Assembly: GCA_002067065.1 (NCBI GenBank)
Contig: MVPY01000079.1
Coordinates: 1 to 63,900 of the forward strand
DNA from: Methanobacterium sp. PtaB.Bin024
GTDB lineage: Archaea > Methanobacteriota > Methanobacteria > Methanobacteriales > Methanobacteriaceae
DNA: 63,900 nucleotides
Reading direction: 5' to 3'
Position 1 is the first letter of the stretch. The number at the start of each line of letters is the position of its first letter. Made by a program: the position numbers and the translations under genes. The notes beneath the pieces are model-generated. The model did not search any database. It was given only the letters and a program-made list of their open reading frames with translations, and had not been told where the DNA came from. This document shows, one piece after another, positions 50,103 through 59,450 of this stretch.

Positions 50103-51707
50103 ATGATAAGAATGGATGATTTTGCTGGTACATCAGTCATGATACGGCTGATTCTGCGTAGGGACAAACTTTACATGCCTTTTTTTATCATTTTCATGGT
50201 ACTGTTTGTGGTCTTTGTGGCAGCCACTTTTGCCAATCTTTATTCAGATGAAGCATTGCGTATGGGATTTTATTTACAGATGCAGAATAATCCCACTGTT
50301 GTTTCACTTTTAGGATCCTTGCTTGATCCTTCTATTGGGGCATTGACTGCCTGGAGAGTTGGTTTTCCTGCTTCACTTATCATTGGCCTAATCAGCGTGT
50401 TTTTAATGGTCAGACACACCCGCAGCGAGGAAAGAAAGGGACGGCTGGAATTAATAAACTCGGCGCAAGTAGGTCGCCAGGCAGCACTGAGTGCGGCTCT
50501 AATAACTACCTTCGGGGTAAATTTAATAATTGCAGTTTTGATTGGCTTGGGATTGATAGCTCAGGGCCTGGATGCTTATAGTTCCCTGGTTCTGGGATTG
50601 AGTTTAGCAGCTTTCGGTTGTTTATTTGCCGCTATTACTGGGGTGGCAGTTCAGTTAACGGAAAGTTCAGGAGATGCCCGTTATTTAATGGTCGGTCTTC
50701 TGGTAGGCTTTTTTGTAGTACGTGTTTTTGGATGGGATGATGGTGATTATGCCTGGGTCTCCTGGTTAACACCTTACGGCTGGGTGCACCATATAGGCCC
50801 TTTTGCTGGAAATGAAATATGGATCTTCAGTATATTTCTGGCATTCATTGCCGGTTCAACTGCACTGGCCTACTGGCTCTCCTCCCTGCGAGATTTAGGG
50901 GCAGGAATCATAACCCAAAGGCCGGGCCCGGCCAGAGCCTCCAAAAACTTGCGCAGTCCTCTGGCACTGGCCTGGAGACTGCACCGGGGTATGTTATTCT
51001 TCTGGATCATTATATTTGTCTTAATGGGGAGCATGCTGGGTTTTACTGCCCAAACAGTCACTGATATGATTATTGCTAACCCTCAATTTGTCCATCTGAT
51101 TTTACAGTTAGGAGGTAAAACAGGACTTATTGATAGCTATTTTAGTATGATGTTAGCATTTTTAGGCGAAGTATTTGCTTTTTATGCAATTTTAGCATCC
51201 TTAAAACTCCAATCACAGGAATCACACAAGTATTCGGAAATGGTACTTACCAGTTCTGTAAGTAGGAGCCAGTGGGCAGTCAGTAACCTAATATTCGCTG
51301 TTCTAGCCCCTGCCCTGGTGTTAATTATATTCGCTTTGAGCATTGGCCTAAGTTATGGTTTAATCAACAATACCCTATCTGATGTTACTATACGTATTTT
51401 AGGAGCAGCCCTCATGTATTTACCAGCAATATGGCTATTTACCGGTATTACTATGTGCTTATTTGGGTTAATACCCCGACTGGCTTCTTTAAGCTGGGCG
51501 ATACTGGCCATGATTGTGGTTATTGATTTACTTGGCGAATTTTTTGATATTAACAAGTGGATATTAAATATTTCTCCCTTTACCCAAGTACCCAAGCTAC
51601 TTGCCGGGAATGCTGTAGATTGGCCTATATTTTTAGTTCTAACAGTGGCTGTTATGCTTATATTAATTGGTCTGTTTGGGTATCAGCGAAGGGATATAAA
51701 TGGCTAA
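50103..51707 (+). CDS. ABC exporter permease, large duplicated type
   Basis: A 534-residue membrane protein with about twelve helices in two similar halves (MIRLILRRDKLYMPFFIIFM, then LALAWRLHRGMLFFWIIIF). Conserved loops RHTRSEERKGRLELINSAQVGR and QESHKYSEMVLTSSVSRSQW occupy the same place in each half. This duplicated form matches the multidrug/polyketide exporter permeases (tetronasin-type) that pair with a DrrA-like ATPase, here the gene just upstream. Likely role: efflux of a hydrophobic compound. The pair is bracketed by copies 1 and 2 of the 47-bp repeat. Confidence 0.88.
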   Translation: MIRMDDFAGTSVMIRLILRRDKLYMPFFIIFMVLFVVFVAATFANLYSDEALRMGFYLQMQNNPTVVSLLGSLLDPSIGALTAWRVGFPASLIIGLISVFLMVRHTRSEERKGRLELINSAQVGRQAALSAALITTFGVNLIIAVLIGLGLIAQGLDAYSSLVLGLSLAAFGCLFAAITGVAVQLTESSGDARYLMVGLLVGFFVVRVFGWDDGDYAWVSWLTPYGWVHHIGPFAGNEIWIFSIFLAFIAGSTALAYWLSSLRDLGAGIITQRPGPARASKNLRSPLALAWRLHRGMLFFWIIIFVLMGSMLGFTAQTVTDMIIANPQFVHLILQLGGKTGLIDSYFSMMLAFLGEVFAFYAILASLKLQSQESHKYSEMVLTSSVSRSQWAVSNLIFAVLAPALVLIIFALSIGLSYGLINNTLSDVTIRILGAALMYLPAIWLFTGITMCLFGLIPRLASLSWAILAMIVVIDLLGEFFDINKWILNISPFTQVPKLLAGNAVDWPIFLVLTVAVMLILIGLFGYQRRDING

Positions 51708-52144
51708 ATGGATAATATAGACCAGAAATTATGGAATGAACTTTCGAGCTTTTCAACGATTTCTTAGGAAATTAAAAACAACAAAGAAAAAATACAATTT
51801 ACTTTGCTAAAAACACGACACTCAGTAAAATTTGTGATTTCTGATAGGTATCTCTATATAGTGATAGCAAAATTTTGGCTATATGTTTATTTGATTAACT
51901 ATGTTTTTCCTATTAAATTACCATAATTTTGACTTAAAGATATATTTTCGTTTATTTAACTGTTTATTTTAGCTTAAAAGATAGCATGATATAGAACAAA
52001 TTAATATGAACAATATAGTTTTATTCATCATCCTTCACAATTTGGGTGTAAATGAAACAAATTTGGGCATAATTATTTTAATACTCTCATAAAAAAAAAT
52101 GTTTAAAGATCTTTCAATGGAAAATAAAAATAGGAGCTAAAAAC
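51708..52144. other. Intergenic region holding repeat copy 2
   Basis: About 440 AT-rich bases. A 19-codon frame starts right after the permease stop but has no ribosome site and is likely chance. Repeat copy 2 lies in the middle. The DUF5518 gene has GGAG eight bases before its ATG at the right end. No other structure is evident. Confidence 0.6.
51835..51881 (+). repeat. 47-bp dispersed direct repeat, copy 2
   Basis: Identical over 47 bases to copy 1 and in the same orientation, 2925 bases downstream. AAAATT lies eight bases upstream in both copies. The flanks after GGCTA differ from copy 1. Confidence 0.9.
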
Positions 52145-52540
52145 ATGGATATGGAAATTTTCAAAATTAGACCCATAATGATCAGTTTAGGCATTCTACT
52201 TGCAACTTATTTCACCTTTTACATCTCAGGGGCAAGTCTAATATTCCCTTCATTCTTACTAGCAGCAATTGCCGTTGGTTTCATGGTTAATGAAGACATA
52301 AAAACATCTGCTGTTAATGGGGCAATTTTAGGAGTGATTGGTGGCATAATAATCAATGCATTTTTCATAGTTCTGATGTATGTTCAAGGATATGGGTCAT
52401 ATGTTGTCAGTGGAATTCTAGGATATCTCCTCTTCTTCGTGATTGAAGTAATCATCGCCGCATTAGGAGGAGTTTTGGGATTCTATGTGCAAACAGAAAC
52501 ACTGGAAGATGTAGAACCAGAAATACCTGAAGATGCATAA
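52145..52540 (+). CDS. DUF5518-like membrane protein
   Basis: A 131-residue protein with four membrane segments and the glycine-rich helices SAVNGAILGVIGGIIINAFF and VVSGILGYLLFFVIEVIIAALGGVLGFY typical of DUF5518, a family frequent in Methanobacteriales. It ends in an acidic tail. No function is known. It is the only gene between repeat copies 2 and 3. Confidence 0.82.
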   Translation: MDMEIFKIRPIMISLGILLATYFTFYISGASLIFPSFLLAAIAVGFMVNEDIKTSAVNGAILGVIGGIIINAFFIVLMYVQGYGSYVVSGILGYLLFFVIEVIIAALGGVLGFYVQTETLEDVEPEIPEDA

Positions 52541-52709
52541 GCGGATTCTCCCTTAAACATCCTTTTTCTTTTTTTTGTTACTATTTTCATTGTAGAAGAA
52601 TTACCAAACTGCCTGTTTATGAAATTCTAAGGATTTTAATAGGAATTTTAAAGTAACCAATGAATTATATTAATATATAATGTAAAAACTGGATGTTCAG
52701 GAATATTCC

Positions 52710-52759
52710 TGATTTCTGATAGGTATCTCTATATATGATATGATAGCAAAATTTGGGTA
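52710..52759 (+). repeat. 47-bp dispersed direct repeat, diverged copy 3
   Basis: TGATTTCTGATAGGTATCTC is identical to the other copies; then four extra bases interrupt the palindrome and the end reads AAAATTTGGGTA. Same orientation, 875 bases after copy 2. Confidence 0.85.
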
Positions 52760-53031
52760 CAATCTCTATTTTTTGAATTAAATTATCCAACTTACAAACA
52801 ACAATAGGCTTGGCCATCTTTGTTTAAACCATTTTAATTTTCTATTAGACCCATGAACATTAGCAATGGGTGGGAAATTAGGGCTATAGCCACGAAAAAG
52901 CCATTGAACACCTTATCCACAGGGCCGAATACATTTAAATCCTTCCTAAAATTTTTATCATTTTGATTATAACATTTTCCATGTCCAAAATAAGAAAATT
53001 GACAAAAATTTAACCTACCACATCCAAAAAG

Positions 53032-53039
53032 TTTATATA
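53032..53039 (+). promoter_or_regulatory. TATA box of malic enzyme gene
   Basis: TTTATATA preceded by a purine-rich AAAAAG. Transcription would start near 53060, well before the frame's conserved N-terminus. Confidence 0.6.
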
Positions 53040-53127
53040 TGGGTTAAAAAGATAATTATATCTCACACCCGAGGGACAATCAAATTTCCAAGAGTTCCCT
53101 TAATTTGGGGGGTAACAGTTTAAATCC

Positions 53128-54831
53128 ATAGCGATTACTGTAAAAAAAGAAGAATCAAAATATATTGAAACTCATCTTAAAGGAAGTCAACTCCTTCAAT
53201 CTTCACATCTAAATAAAGGAACTGCTTTTAGTACTAAAGAAAGAGAATTATTCCATCTTATAGGATTATTACCTCATTCTGTGGAGACACTGGATGAACA
53301 ATTGCAAAGGGCATATCAACAGTTCTCACTGCAGGCTGATGATCTGCAGAAAAACATCTTCCTGAACAACCTCTACAACACCAATGAAACCCTATTTTTC
53401 CGTCTTATCAGGGAACATGTGGATGAAATGATGCCCATTGTCTACACACCCACTGCTGGACTGGCTATCCAACATTACAGTGACGAGTTCCGCAAACCAC
53501 GAGGAATATATCTATCCTATCCAGACCGGGAGCATGTTTACGAAATATTGGATAACTGGGATAAAAGAGATATTGCCCTTATTGTTTTAACTGATTCTGA
53601 GCAGATATTGGGAATCGGAGATCAGGGCGCCAATGGAATTGGAATTTCCGTGGCCAAACTGGTAGTTTACACCCTATGTGCAGGTATAAATCCGCGGAGA
53701 ATGCTCCCGGTTCTTATTGATGTGGGCACCAATAACCCCCGCCTCCTGGAAGATCCTTTCTACTTGGGCTGGCGTCATCAACGTATCAGCCAGGAAGAGT
53801 ACCATCAATTTGTGGAAACTATAGTGAACGCCATAAACCATAAATTCCCCAATGTTTTCCTTCAATGGGAAGACTTTGGTAAAAATAACGCCCGTTATCA
53901 TTTGGACCGTTATCAGAATAAGATGTGCACCTTTAATGATGATATACAGGGTACCGGGGCCGTTGCCATGTCAGCCCTCCTGAATGCTCTGAAGTTAACC
54001 GGTACCCCACTATCTCATCATCGGGTGCTGATATATGGTGCTGGAACCGCTGGTTGCGGTATCGCTGACCAGATATGGGAGTGGATGGTAAAAAACGGAC
54101 TAAACCACCAGGAAGCATACAATCGTTTCTGGCTTATGGACCGCCAGGGACTTATAACCAAAGCCAGGAATACCCTTGATTATTTCAAAGCACCTTATGC
54201 CCGTACTTCCCATGAAACCAAAGATTGGAATCCAGAAGATAACCCATCAAATCTCCTAGATGTAGTGCGTAATGTTAAACCAACCATTCTCATTGGCACC
54301 AGCACAGTATCAGGGGCATTTACCAAGGATGTGGTGACTGAAATGGCTTACCATGTGGATCGGCCCATAATATTCCCATTATCCAATCCTTTAACCCTGA
54401 TGGAAGGTAACCCCTCTGATATAATCCAGTGGACAGATGGAAAGGCATTGGTAGCTACTGGCAGCCCCTTTAGTAATGTAACATTCCAGGGGAAAGTGTA
54501 CCCTGTTGCCCAGTGTAACAATGCCCTGATATTCCCGGGATTGGGTTTGGGCATAATCAGCTGCCAGGCTGAAAGAGTTACCCCTGGCATGATGGATGCT
54601 GCCATCCTCGAACTGGCCAGATCTGCCAACATTAAAGATAATATTATCCGTCTACTTCCAGAAGTTTCCCGACTGCAGGAAGTAAGTAGAAATATTGGAG
54701 TGACCGTGGCCAGACAGGCCATCCTTGAAGGGGTGGCCAAAACCAATGCCTACGATGATGTGGAGAAACTGGTGGATTCCAATATATGGGTACCATCCTA
54801 TGTGCCCTATAAACCTTTAAAAGATGCTTAA
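53128..54831 (+). CDS. NAD-dependent malic enzyme (MaeA/malolactic type), no canonical start
   Basis: Oxidative decarboxylation of malate to pyruvate. Family motifs: LNKGTAFSTKERELFHLIGL, YTPTAGLAIQHYSDEFRKPR, ILGIGDQGANGIGIS, DVGTNNPRLL, CTFNDDIQGTGAV and YGAGTAGCGIADQI. The first possible normal start is GTG at 53281, but the conserved N-terminal motif and about 50 plausible codons lie upstream of it, back to a stop at 53113. Counting from ATA 53128 (IAITVKKEES) gives 567 residues, the usual size. So either ATA/ATT serves as start or the ATG was lost by mutation. The enzyme type is commoner in bacteria; transfer is possible. Confidence 0.85.
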   Translation: MAITVKKEESKYIETHLKGSQLLQSSHLNKGTAFSTKERELFHLIGLLPHSVETLDEQLQRAYQQFSLQADDLQKNIFLNNLYNTNETLFFRLIREHVDEMMPIVYTPTAGLAIQHYSDEFRKPRGIYLSYPDREHVYEILDNWDKRDIALIVLTDSEQILGIGDQGANGIGISVAKLVVYTLCAGINPRRMLPVLIDVGTNNPRLLEDPFYLGWRHQRISQEEYHQFVETIVNAINHKFPNVFLQWEDFGKNNARYHLDRYQNKMCTFNDDIQGTGAVAMSALLNALKLTGTPLSHHRVLIYGAGTAGCGIADQIWEWMVKNGLNHQEAYNRFWLMDRQGLITKARNTLDYFKAPYARTSHETKDWNPEDNPSNLLDVVRNVKPTILIGTSTVSGAFTKDVVTEMAYHVDRPIIFPLSNPLTLMEGNPSDIIQWTDGKALVATGSPFSNVTFQGKVYPVAQCNNALIFPGLGLGIISCQAERVTPGMMDAAILELARSANIKDNIIRLLPEVSRLQEVSRNIGVTVARQAILEGVAKTNAYDDVEKLVDSNIWVPSYVPYKPLKDA

Positions 54832-54863
54832 ATCCTAATTTTCTGTGAACAAATAAAAGGACA

Positions 54864-54871
54864 TATTTATA
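54864..54871 (+). promoter_or_regulatory. TATA box of proteasome-like gene
   Basis: TATTTATA, about 75 bases before the ATG. Two copies of ATAATTAT six bases apart (54884-54905) cover the expected start site and might bind a regulator. Confidence 0.45.
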
Positions 54872-54938
54872 CACCACATTATCATAATTATTCTGTGATA
54901 ATTATCCATGAGCATTAAAAAAGCGAGGTTTATAAAAC

Positions 54939-55904
54939 ATGTCACTGGTCATCAACACCACCACACCAGAAGGAATAGTATTAGCAGCCGACAGCAGACA
55001 GAGTTATCGTAATATGAAGGGTATGGCACGCATAGGTAGTGAAAACGCCATGAAACTCTTCCAGATCAACCGGAAGATTGGGGTGGGTATCACTGGCCTG
55101 GCCTTCCTCCCTGAAGGGGGAGTGCAGAAGAATGTCAGCCAGTACATTGAAGAGTTCCGCAGGGGCTCCAAGGTTAAAAAGATGGAAGTGAAGGAGGTTG
55201 CCAGGAAGCTACACCATCTTTTCAACGACAAATACCACTGGCAGGAACAGTTAGACCAGATTAAGGCCAACATACAGAATGACCTGGCTTCCAAGGGCTG
55301 CACCATGCTACAAATGGAAATGGATGGTCAGCTTTTAAAGTTCACCTTCAAAACACCCCAGGGAACCATTGAAAACGGCATGGCCCGGGCAGACCCCATC
55401 GAACTATTGGTGGCAGGTTACAATCCGGATGGAAGCTACCAGGTTTACAGTGTGGCCATACCAGGACCAGTGCAGAAGCTTCGGGATAGTGAAAAACCCA
55501 ACATAAAATACGGAAGTTCCTGGATCGGCCAGGGAGATGTAGCTGCCAGGATAGTGTTGGGCTTTGATGGACGTATCCAAAATGTGGAATTTGTGAAAGA
55601 AGCCATTCAAACCAAAAGTGAACCTGAAATACAGTCTCAGCTCAGGGGACTGGAATACGCCATCCAGTGGGGGACCATGACACTCCAGGATGCCATAGAC
55701 TTCGCCACCCTGATGATCCAGACCACCAGTGCCATACAACGCTTCAGTGACGGGATCAACGCTGACCCCGGTGACATGCCAGGTGTGGGTGGACCCATAA
55801 ATGTAGCGGTGATCACCCCGGATCAGGGTTTTGTCTGGGTGAAAAAGAAGAAACTCAGCTTCGAAGACAGTGAAGTTGACCTGGATAGTGAGCCAAGTCT
55901 TTAA
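54939..55904 (+). CDS. Stand-alone proteasome-like Ntn hydrolase
   Basis: A 321-residue protein whose first 220 residues follow the proteasome beta/HslV/Anbu fold: INTTTPEGIVLAADSR, then MKLFQINRKIGVGITGLA, and a C-terminal DAIDFATLMIQTTS-type helix. If Met1 is removed, Ser1 aligns with the catalytic Thr1, Asp17 with Asp17 and Lys38 with Lys33, counting back from the AADSR motif. There is no propeptide. It differs from the archaeal PsmB, which begins TTTVG after a propeptide. Substrate and assembly unknown. The ATG has GAGGT about ten bases upstream. Confidence 0.82.
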   Translation: MSLVINTTTPEGIVLAADSRQSYRNMKGMARIGSENAMKLFQINRKIGVGITGLAFLPEGGVQKNVSQYIEEFRRGSKVKKMEVKEVARKLHHLFNDKYHWQEQLDQIKANIQNDLASKGCTMLQMEMDGQLLKFTFKTPQGTIENGMARADPIELLVAGYNPDGSYQVYSVAIPGPVQKLRDSEKPNIKYGSSWIGQGDVAARIVLGFDGRIQNVEFVKEAIQTKSEPEIQSQLRGLEYAIQWGTMTLQDAIDFATLMIQTTSAIQRFSDGINADPGDMPGVGGPINVAVITPDQGFVWVKKKKLSFEDSEVDLDSEPSL

Positions 55905-55969
55905 TCCAGTAATTTACTATTTTTCCTTTATAAAAAGAATGTTAGAAGAAATATCCACTATTTCCTCTA

Positions 55970-57271
55970 TTATACGAGATACATCTCTTCAGCCTTTCTG
56001 TAAAGTTCCCTCCGGAATTTAGGGTGAGCAATATTAATTATTTCATGTGCCCTTTCCCTAGTGGATTTTCCCTTGAGATTAGCCACCCCATACTCGGTTA
56101 CCAAGTAATGAGTGTCCATACGAGGTGTGGTCACCATGGCCCCTGGATCCAAATGGTCCACCACCCTTGAGACGGTTCCATTTTTAGCTGTGGAATAAAA
56201 TGCCAGGATAGATTTACCTTCCTGTGAATCAAAAGCTCCTCGCACAAAATCCAGCTGCCCCCCGGTTCCACTGTACTGATGACCTGCCAGGTACTCGGCA
56301 TTACACTGACCCAGTAAATCCACCTCGATCAGGGAGTTTATGGATATCATACGGTAGTTCTTGGCAATCACCGCCGGATTGTTCACATAAGAGCAGGGAT
56401 AACTTTCCATAGCCGGGTTTTGGTTCATAAACTGCAGCATCTCCTGGTCTCCCTGGGCTACAGTGAATACATGTTTACGGGGATGGATTGTTTTCTTCTC
56501 ACCAGTTACTACTCCCTTCCTAATGAGATCAACCATTCCCGGACCGAATACTTCAGTGTGGATACCCAGATCAGAGTGGTTTTCCAGCTGCTCAGCCACA
56601 GCATTGGGCAGGACACCGATACCCATCTGAAGGGTGGCGCCATCCGGTACCAACTGGGATATCTTTTTGCCAATAACATCTGCTTCTGGCTGTTTATCCC
56701 CACAGGGGAAGTCGGGAATGGTTTGATGATTTTCCACAACTGCGTCAACTTCAGAGATATGGATTAATGAGTCTCCGAAGACCCGCGGCATGTTCTGGTT
56801 CACTTCCAATATCAAAACTCTAGCAACCCGGGCTGCAGTGGATGTAAAATCATTAGCAGTTCCAAAAGAGAAGTATCCTGCCTCATCCATGGGAGAAACC
56901 GTGGTTACACATACATCCACACCGATGAATTCCTTCAGGAGTCGGGGAATTTGGTGGAGGTGGTTGGGAACGTAATAGTTAAGTCCTGTGCTTACCAATC
57001 CCCGGTCTCCTGCATCTACAAATCCACTGTAGGCTTCCACACAGTCCACTAAGTCCGGGGCCAGGAGAGTAGAGCAAACACTGTCTAAAGGAATGACTGA
57101 AAACATTCTAATCTTTTCAAGATCTCCTTCTCTGAGACTGGATGCCACAGCCTCCAGGAGAGCTGGTGGTTCGGCCATGGTAAGACCATGTACCAGCATG
57201 TCCCCCTCTTGGATTAATTTGACAGCCTCATCTGGTGTGGTTAACTTTTTCCTGTACAGCTTTTTATACAA
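55970..57271 (-). CDS. Acetyl-CoA hydrolase/transferase family (4-hydroxybutyrate CoA-transferase-like)
   Basis: Transfers CoA between acetate and another carboxylate. About 433 residues from the TTG at 57271, which follows GGGGGAG by six bases; an earlier TTG at 57307 is possible. Motifs are KLTTPDEAVKLIQEGDMLVHG, MQMGIGVLPNAVAEQLENH-type glycine loop, INSLIEVDLLGQCNAEY with the likely catalytic Glu, and GTGGQLDFVRGAF, all standard for the family. The natural acid is unknown. Convergent with the proteasome-like gene. Confidence 0.9.
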   Translation of the reverse strand: MYKKLYRKKLTTPDEAVKLIQEGDMLVHGLTMAEPPALLEAVASSLREGDLEKIRMFSVIPLDSVCSTLLAPDLVDCVEAYSGFVDAGDRGLVSTGLNYYVPNHLHQIPRLLKEFIGVDVCVTTVSPMDEAGYFSFGTANDFTSTAARVARVLILEVNQNMPRVFGDSLIHISEVDAVVENHQTIPDFPCGDKQPEADVIGKKISQLVPDGATLQMGIGVLPNAVAEQLENHSDLGIHTEVFGPGMVDLIRKGVVTGEKKTIHPRKHVFTVAQGDQEMLQFMNQNPAMESYPCSYVNNPAVIAKNYRMISINSLIEVDLLGQCNAEYLAGHQYSGTGGQLDFVRGAFDSQEGKSILAFYSTAKNGTVSRVVDHLDPGAMVTTPRMDTHYLVTEYGVANLKGKSTRERAHEIINIAHPKFRRELYRKAEEMYLV

Positions 57272-57383
57272 CGGTAACTCCCCCTTCTCATTTTTTTTAT
57301 GTTCCAATGTTCCTAAATATCTGAGATTTCTGAGATTAATTCTGAGATTGATCTTCTAAATATAATTCGAACATGTATATTAT

Positions 57384-59087
57384 TTATTTCCTGTTTTCAA
57401 ACGCATTTATGGCGTCGTTGACCCCTCCGTAGAGGTTTTCTTCTCCCAGGATTTTCATAAATCCAGAACGTTCAAATTGCCTTCTTAAACTGGGAAAAAC
57501 CGTAGTCATAACTAAAACTACATTCATTTCATCTAATCTAATTTTTAATTCTTTTAACATCTGCACCGAAGTATAATCAACACCAGTAAATCCCCCAGAA
57601 TCTAAAATTAACCATTCAAGAGGAGGATCGGAGTTTTTAGCAATTTTAATAACTTCTTTCATGAGTTTTTCAGCATTGGCATAGTACAAATCCCGGTTGA
57701 ATCTGTAAACAATCAAGCCTTCTTCAGTGTATACTCCTAAGATTACCGGAATATAAGCCCATTCACCCTTTTCATTACGGATCAAAATGCTATTGTTTGG
57801 CCGGTATGAATGGCTTAAATGTAAAAGCAAGGATATTATCACAGAAACAATGATCCCCCACAGAACACCTGCTAAAACAACGGTAATAAGGGTTATGATA
57901 GCCAAAACAAATTCTGCAGGCATTTCACGATATATGGCCTTTAAACTGGTTATATCAACCATTTCCAAACCTATTAAAAATACTATCGCTGCTAAAGTTG
58001 CATTGGGTAAAAGTGAAATGGGTTCTGTAAAGAAAATCACTACCATAATGACTACTGCAGCAGTAACCAGAGTGGCCAGTTGACTGCGAGCCCCAGCATC
58101 TACAGCAATCTGAGTCTTGGTAGGACTACCATTCACCACGAAACTGCCAGTTAAACCTGCTAAAATATTAGATAATCCCAATCCAAGGACGTCTTTGTTT
58201 TCATCCAGTTCATCAGAACACCTGACACTGTAAGCCCGTGAAGTAGCAACACTTTGAGCTATTATAACAATAAAGCAGGCCATTACAGTTGTAAACAAAA
58301 CATAAAAATCAAGGGACTGAAAAGAAGGTATGATTAAACTTGGAATTCCACTTGGAACAGAGCCCACCAATGAAACTCCCATCTGAGTAAAATCATAAAG
58401 AGAACTAAGTAAGATGGTTCCCACCACTGCAATGAGAGCTCCTGGGATCTTCCTGTTAATGCGTCCGGTTATAATAATAACCAAAAACACTCCTACAGAG
58501 ATGGCTAAAGTGTAGAGGTTGGTTTGGGGTAGATTAGATACAAATGATAATATTCGGGGAATGGAATCTATTCCTGTGGTGGTTAATCCAAACATTGCCC
58601 CTAACTGGCTGATGGACACTTGAATACCCACACCAGTTAGAAATCCCACCAGTGCGGTGCGTGATAAGAAATCACCTATAAATCCCAGTTTAAATATCCA
58701 GGCAAGTACGAGTAGTACACCACATAAAAAGGCCACCAAAAATGCCATGGATACGTAAGCCGGACTTCCAGGCATGGCCACTGTTACCAGTATTCCAAAC
58801 ATTATAGCTGCTGTGGCTGAATCTGCCCCCACAATAAGATGCCGAGATGAACCTAAAATTACAAAAACAGCCATTGGAATGATAATTGTATATATGCCTG
58901 TGATTATAGGCATTCCAGCAATTTTTGCATATCCCATAACCTCTGGAATGAATATGGCAGCCATGACTATGCCAGCAATCAGTTCAGGCATGAATCGACT
59001 GTGATCTAAGGGTAATAAACCACTGAATAAAGCTCCCTTTAACCGTGAAGTTAAATTTTTTATGTGGATAACCCCCTGAATCCTCAT
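57384..59087 (-). CDS. SulP family anion transporter with STAS domain
   Basis: A 567-residue SLC26/SulP protein. Residues about 20-420 form ten to fourteen membrane segments, including AGIVMAAIFIPEVMGYAKIA-type N-terminal block and the NILAGLTGSFVVNGSPTKTQ signature. Residues about 440-565 are a cytosolic STAS domain (EWLILDSGGFTGVDYTSVQM). Transports sulfate, bicarbonate or another anion; sulfate uptake would be modest in a methanogen, so the ion is open. It is the downstream neighbour of a methyltransferase gene. Confidence 0.93.
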   Translation of the reverse strand: MRIQGVIHIKNLTSRLKGALFSGLLPLDHSRFMPELIAGIVMAAIFIPEVMGYAKIAGMPIITGIYTIIIPMAVFVILGSSRHLIVGADSATAAIMFGILVTVAMPGSPAYVSMAFLVAFLCGVLLVLAWIFKLGFIGDFLSRTALVGFLTGVGIQVSISQLGAMFGLTTTGIDSIPRILSFVSNLPQTNLYTLAISVGVFLVIIITGRINRKIPGALIAVVGTILLSSLYDFTQMGVSLVGSVPSGIPSLIIPSFQSLDFYVLFTTVMACFIVIIAQSVATSRAYSVRCSDELDENKDVLGLGLSNILAGLTGSFVVNGSPTKTQIAVDAGARSQLATLVTAAVVIMVVIFFTEPISLLPNATLAAIVFLIGLEMVDITSLKAIYREMPAEFVLAIITLITVVLAGVLWGIIVSVIISLLLHLSHSYRPNNSILIRNEKGEWAYIPVILGVYTEEGLIVYRFNRDLYYANAEKLMKEVIKIAKNSDPPLEWLILDSGGFTGVDYTSVQMLKELKIRLDEMNVVLVMTTVFPSLRRQFERSGFMKILGEENLYGGVNDAINAFENRK

Positions 59088-59450
59088 TTGCTAAATCCTT
59101 ATTAAATTTCAGTGAATCAAGAAATCCAGTAGTATGTTCTAATTGTAACTTCCCATAATCACAATGTTGGTTATTTATAATCCTGATTTATAATAAAGAT
59201 CACTCCCTTTTTGTAAAATCATGACGACAAGGAGGATAAAAGTGAAACACGTCCTTGAAATTGCATCTGTACAGTTTAGTGGTTGAAACTATCCTAATAA
59301 CATGATTAAACTATAATAAGGTTATAAACTATGATGAAGGTTAAAGAAACCCCCCAATATATAATAATCATTCCATGTATTCTAAATAATAATGATGTTT
59401 TTTTCAGGAAAAGAGTTAAAGGTGGGACTTTAAGAGTAAAGATCCATCTC
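59088..59450. other. Intergenic region between SulP and methyltransferase genes
   Basis: About 360 bases. On the minus strand two close TTATAAAT boxes (about 59174-59195) could serve the SulP gene. On the plus strand GGAGGATAAAAGTG opens a 14-codon frame (59242-59286, MKHVLEIASVQFSG) that is too short to call a gene. A 62-codon plus frame further right mostly overlaps the methyltransferase end and looks spurious. Confidence 0.55.

Larger units (their letters stand above)
52541..53127. other. Long intergenic region before malic enzyme
   Basis: Nearly 590 bases. A T-rich terminator-like tract comes first (52560-52578), then repeat copy 3 and about 100 bases resembling the DNA after copy 1. A clear TATA box is at 53032-53039. 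The leader behind it contains AGGGA and TCCCT arms (about 53070-53100) and a run of six G followed by TAAC. Confidence 0.65.

Noticed and set aside
53281..53283. GTG 53281 as the malic enzyme start
   Set aside because: It would remove the conserved LNKGTAF region and leave the protein about 50 residues short; no ribosome site precedes it.
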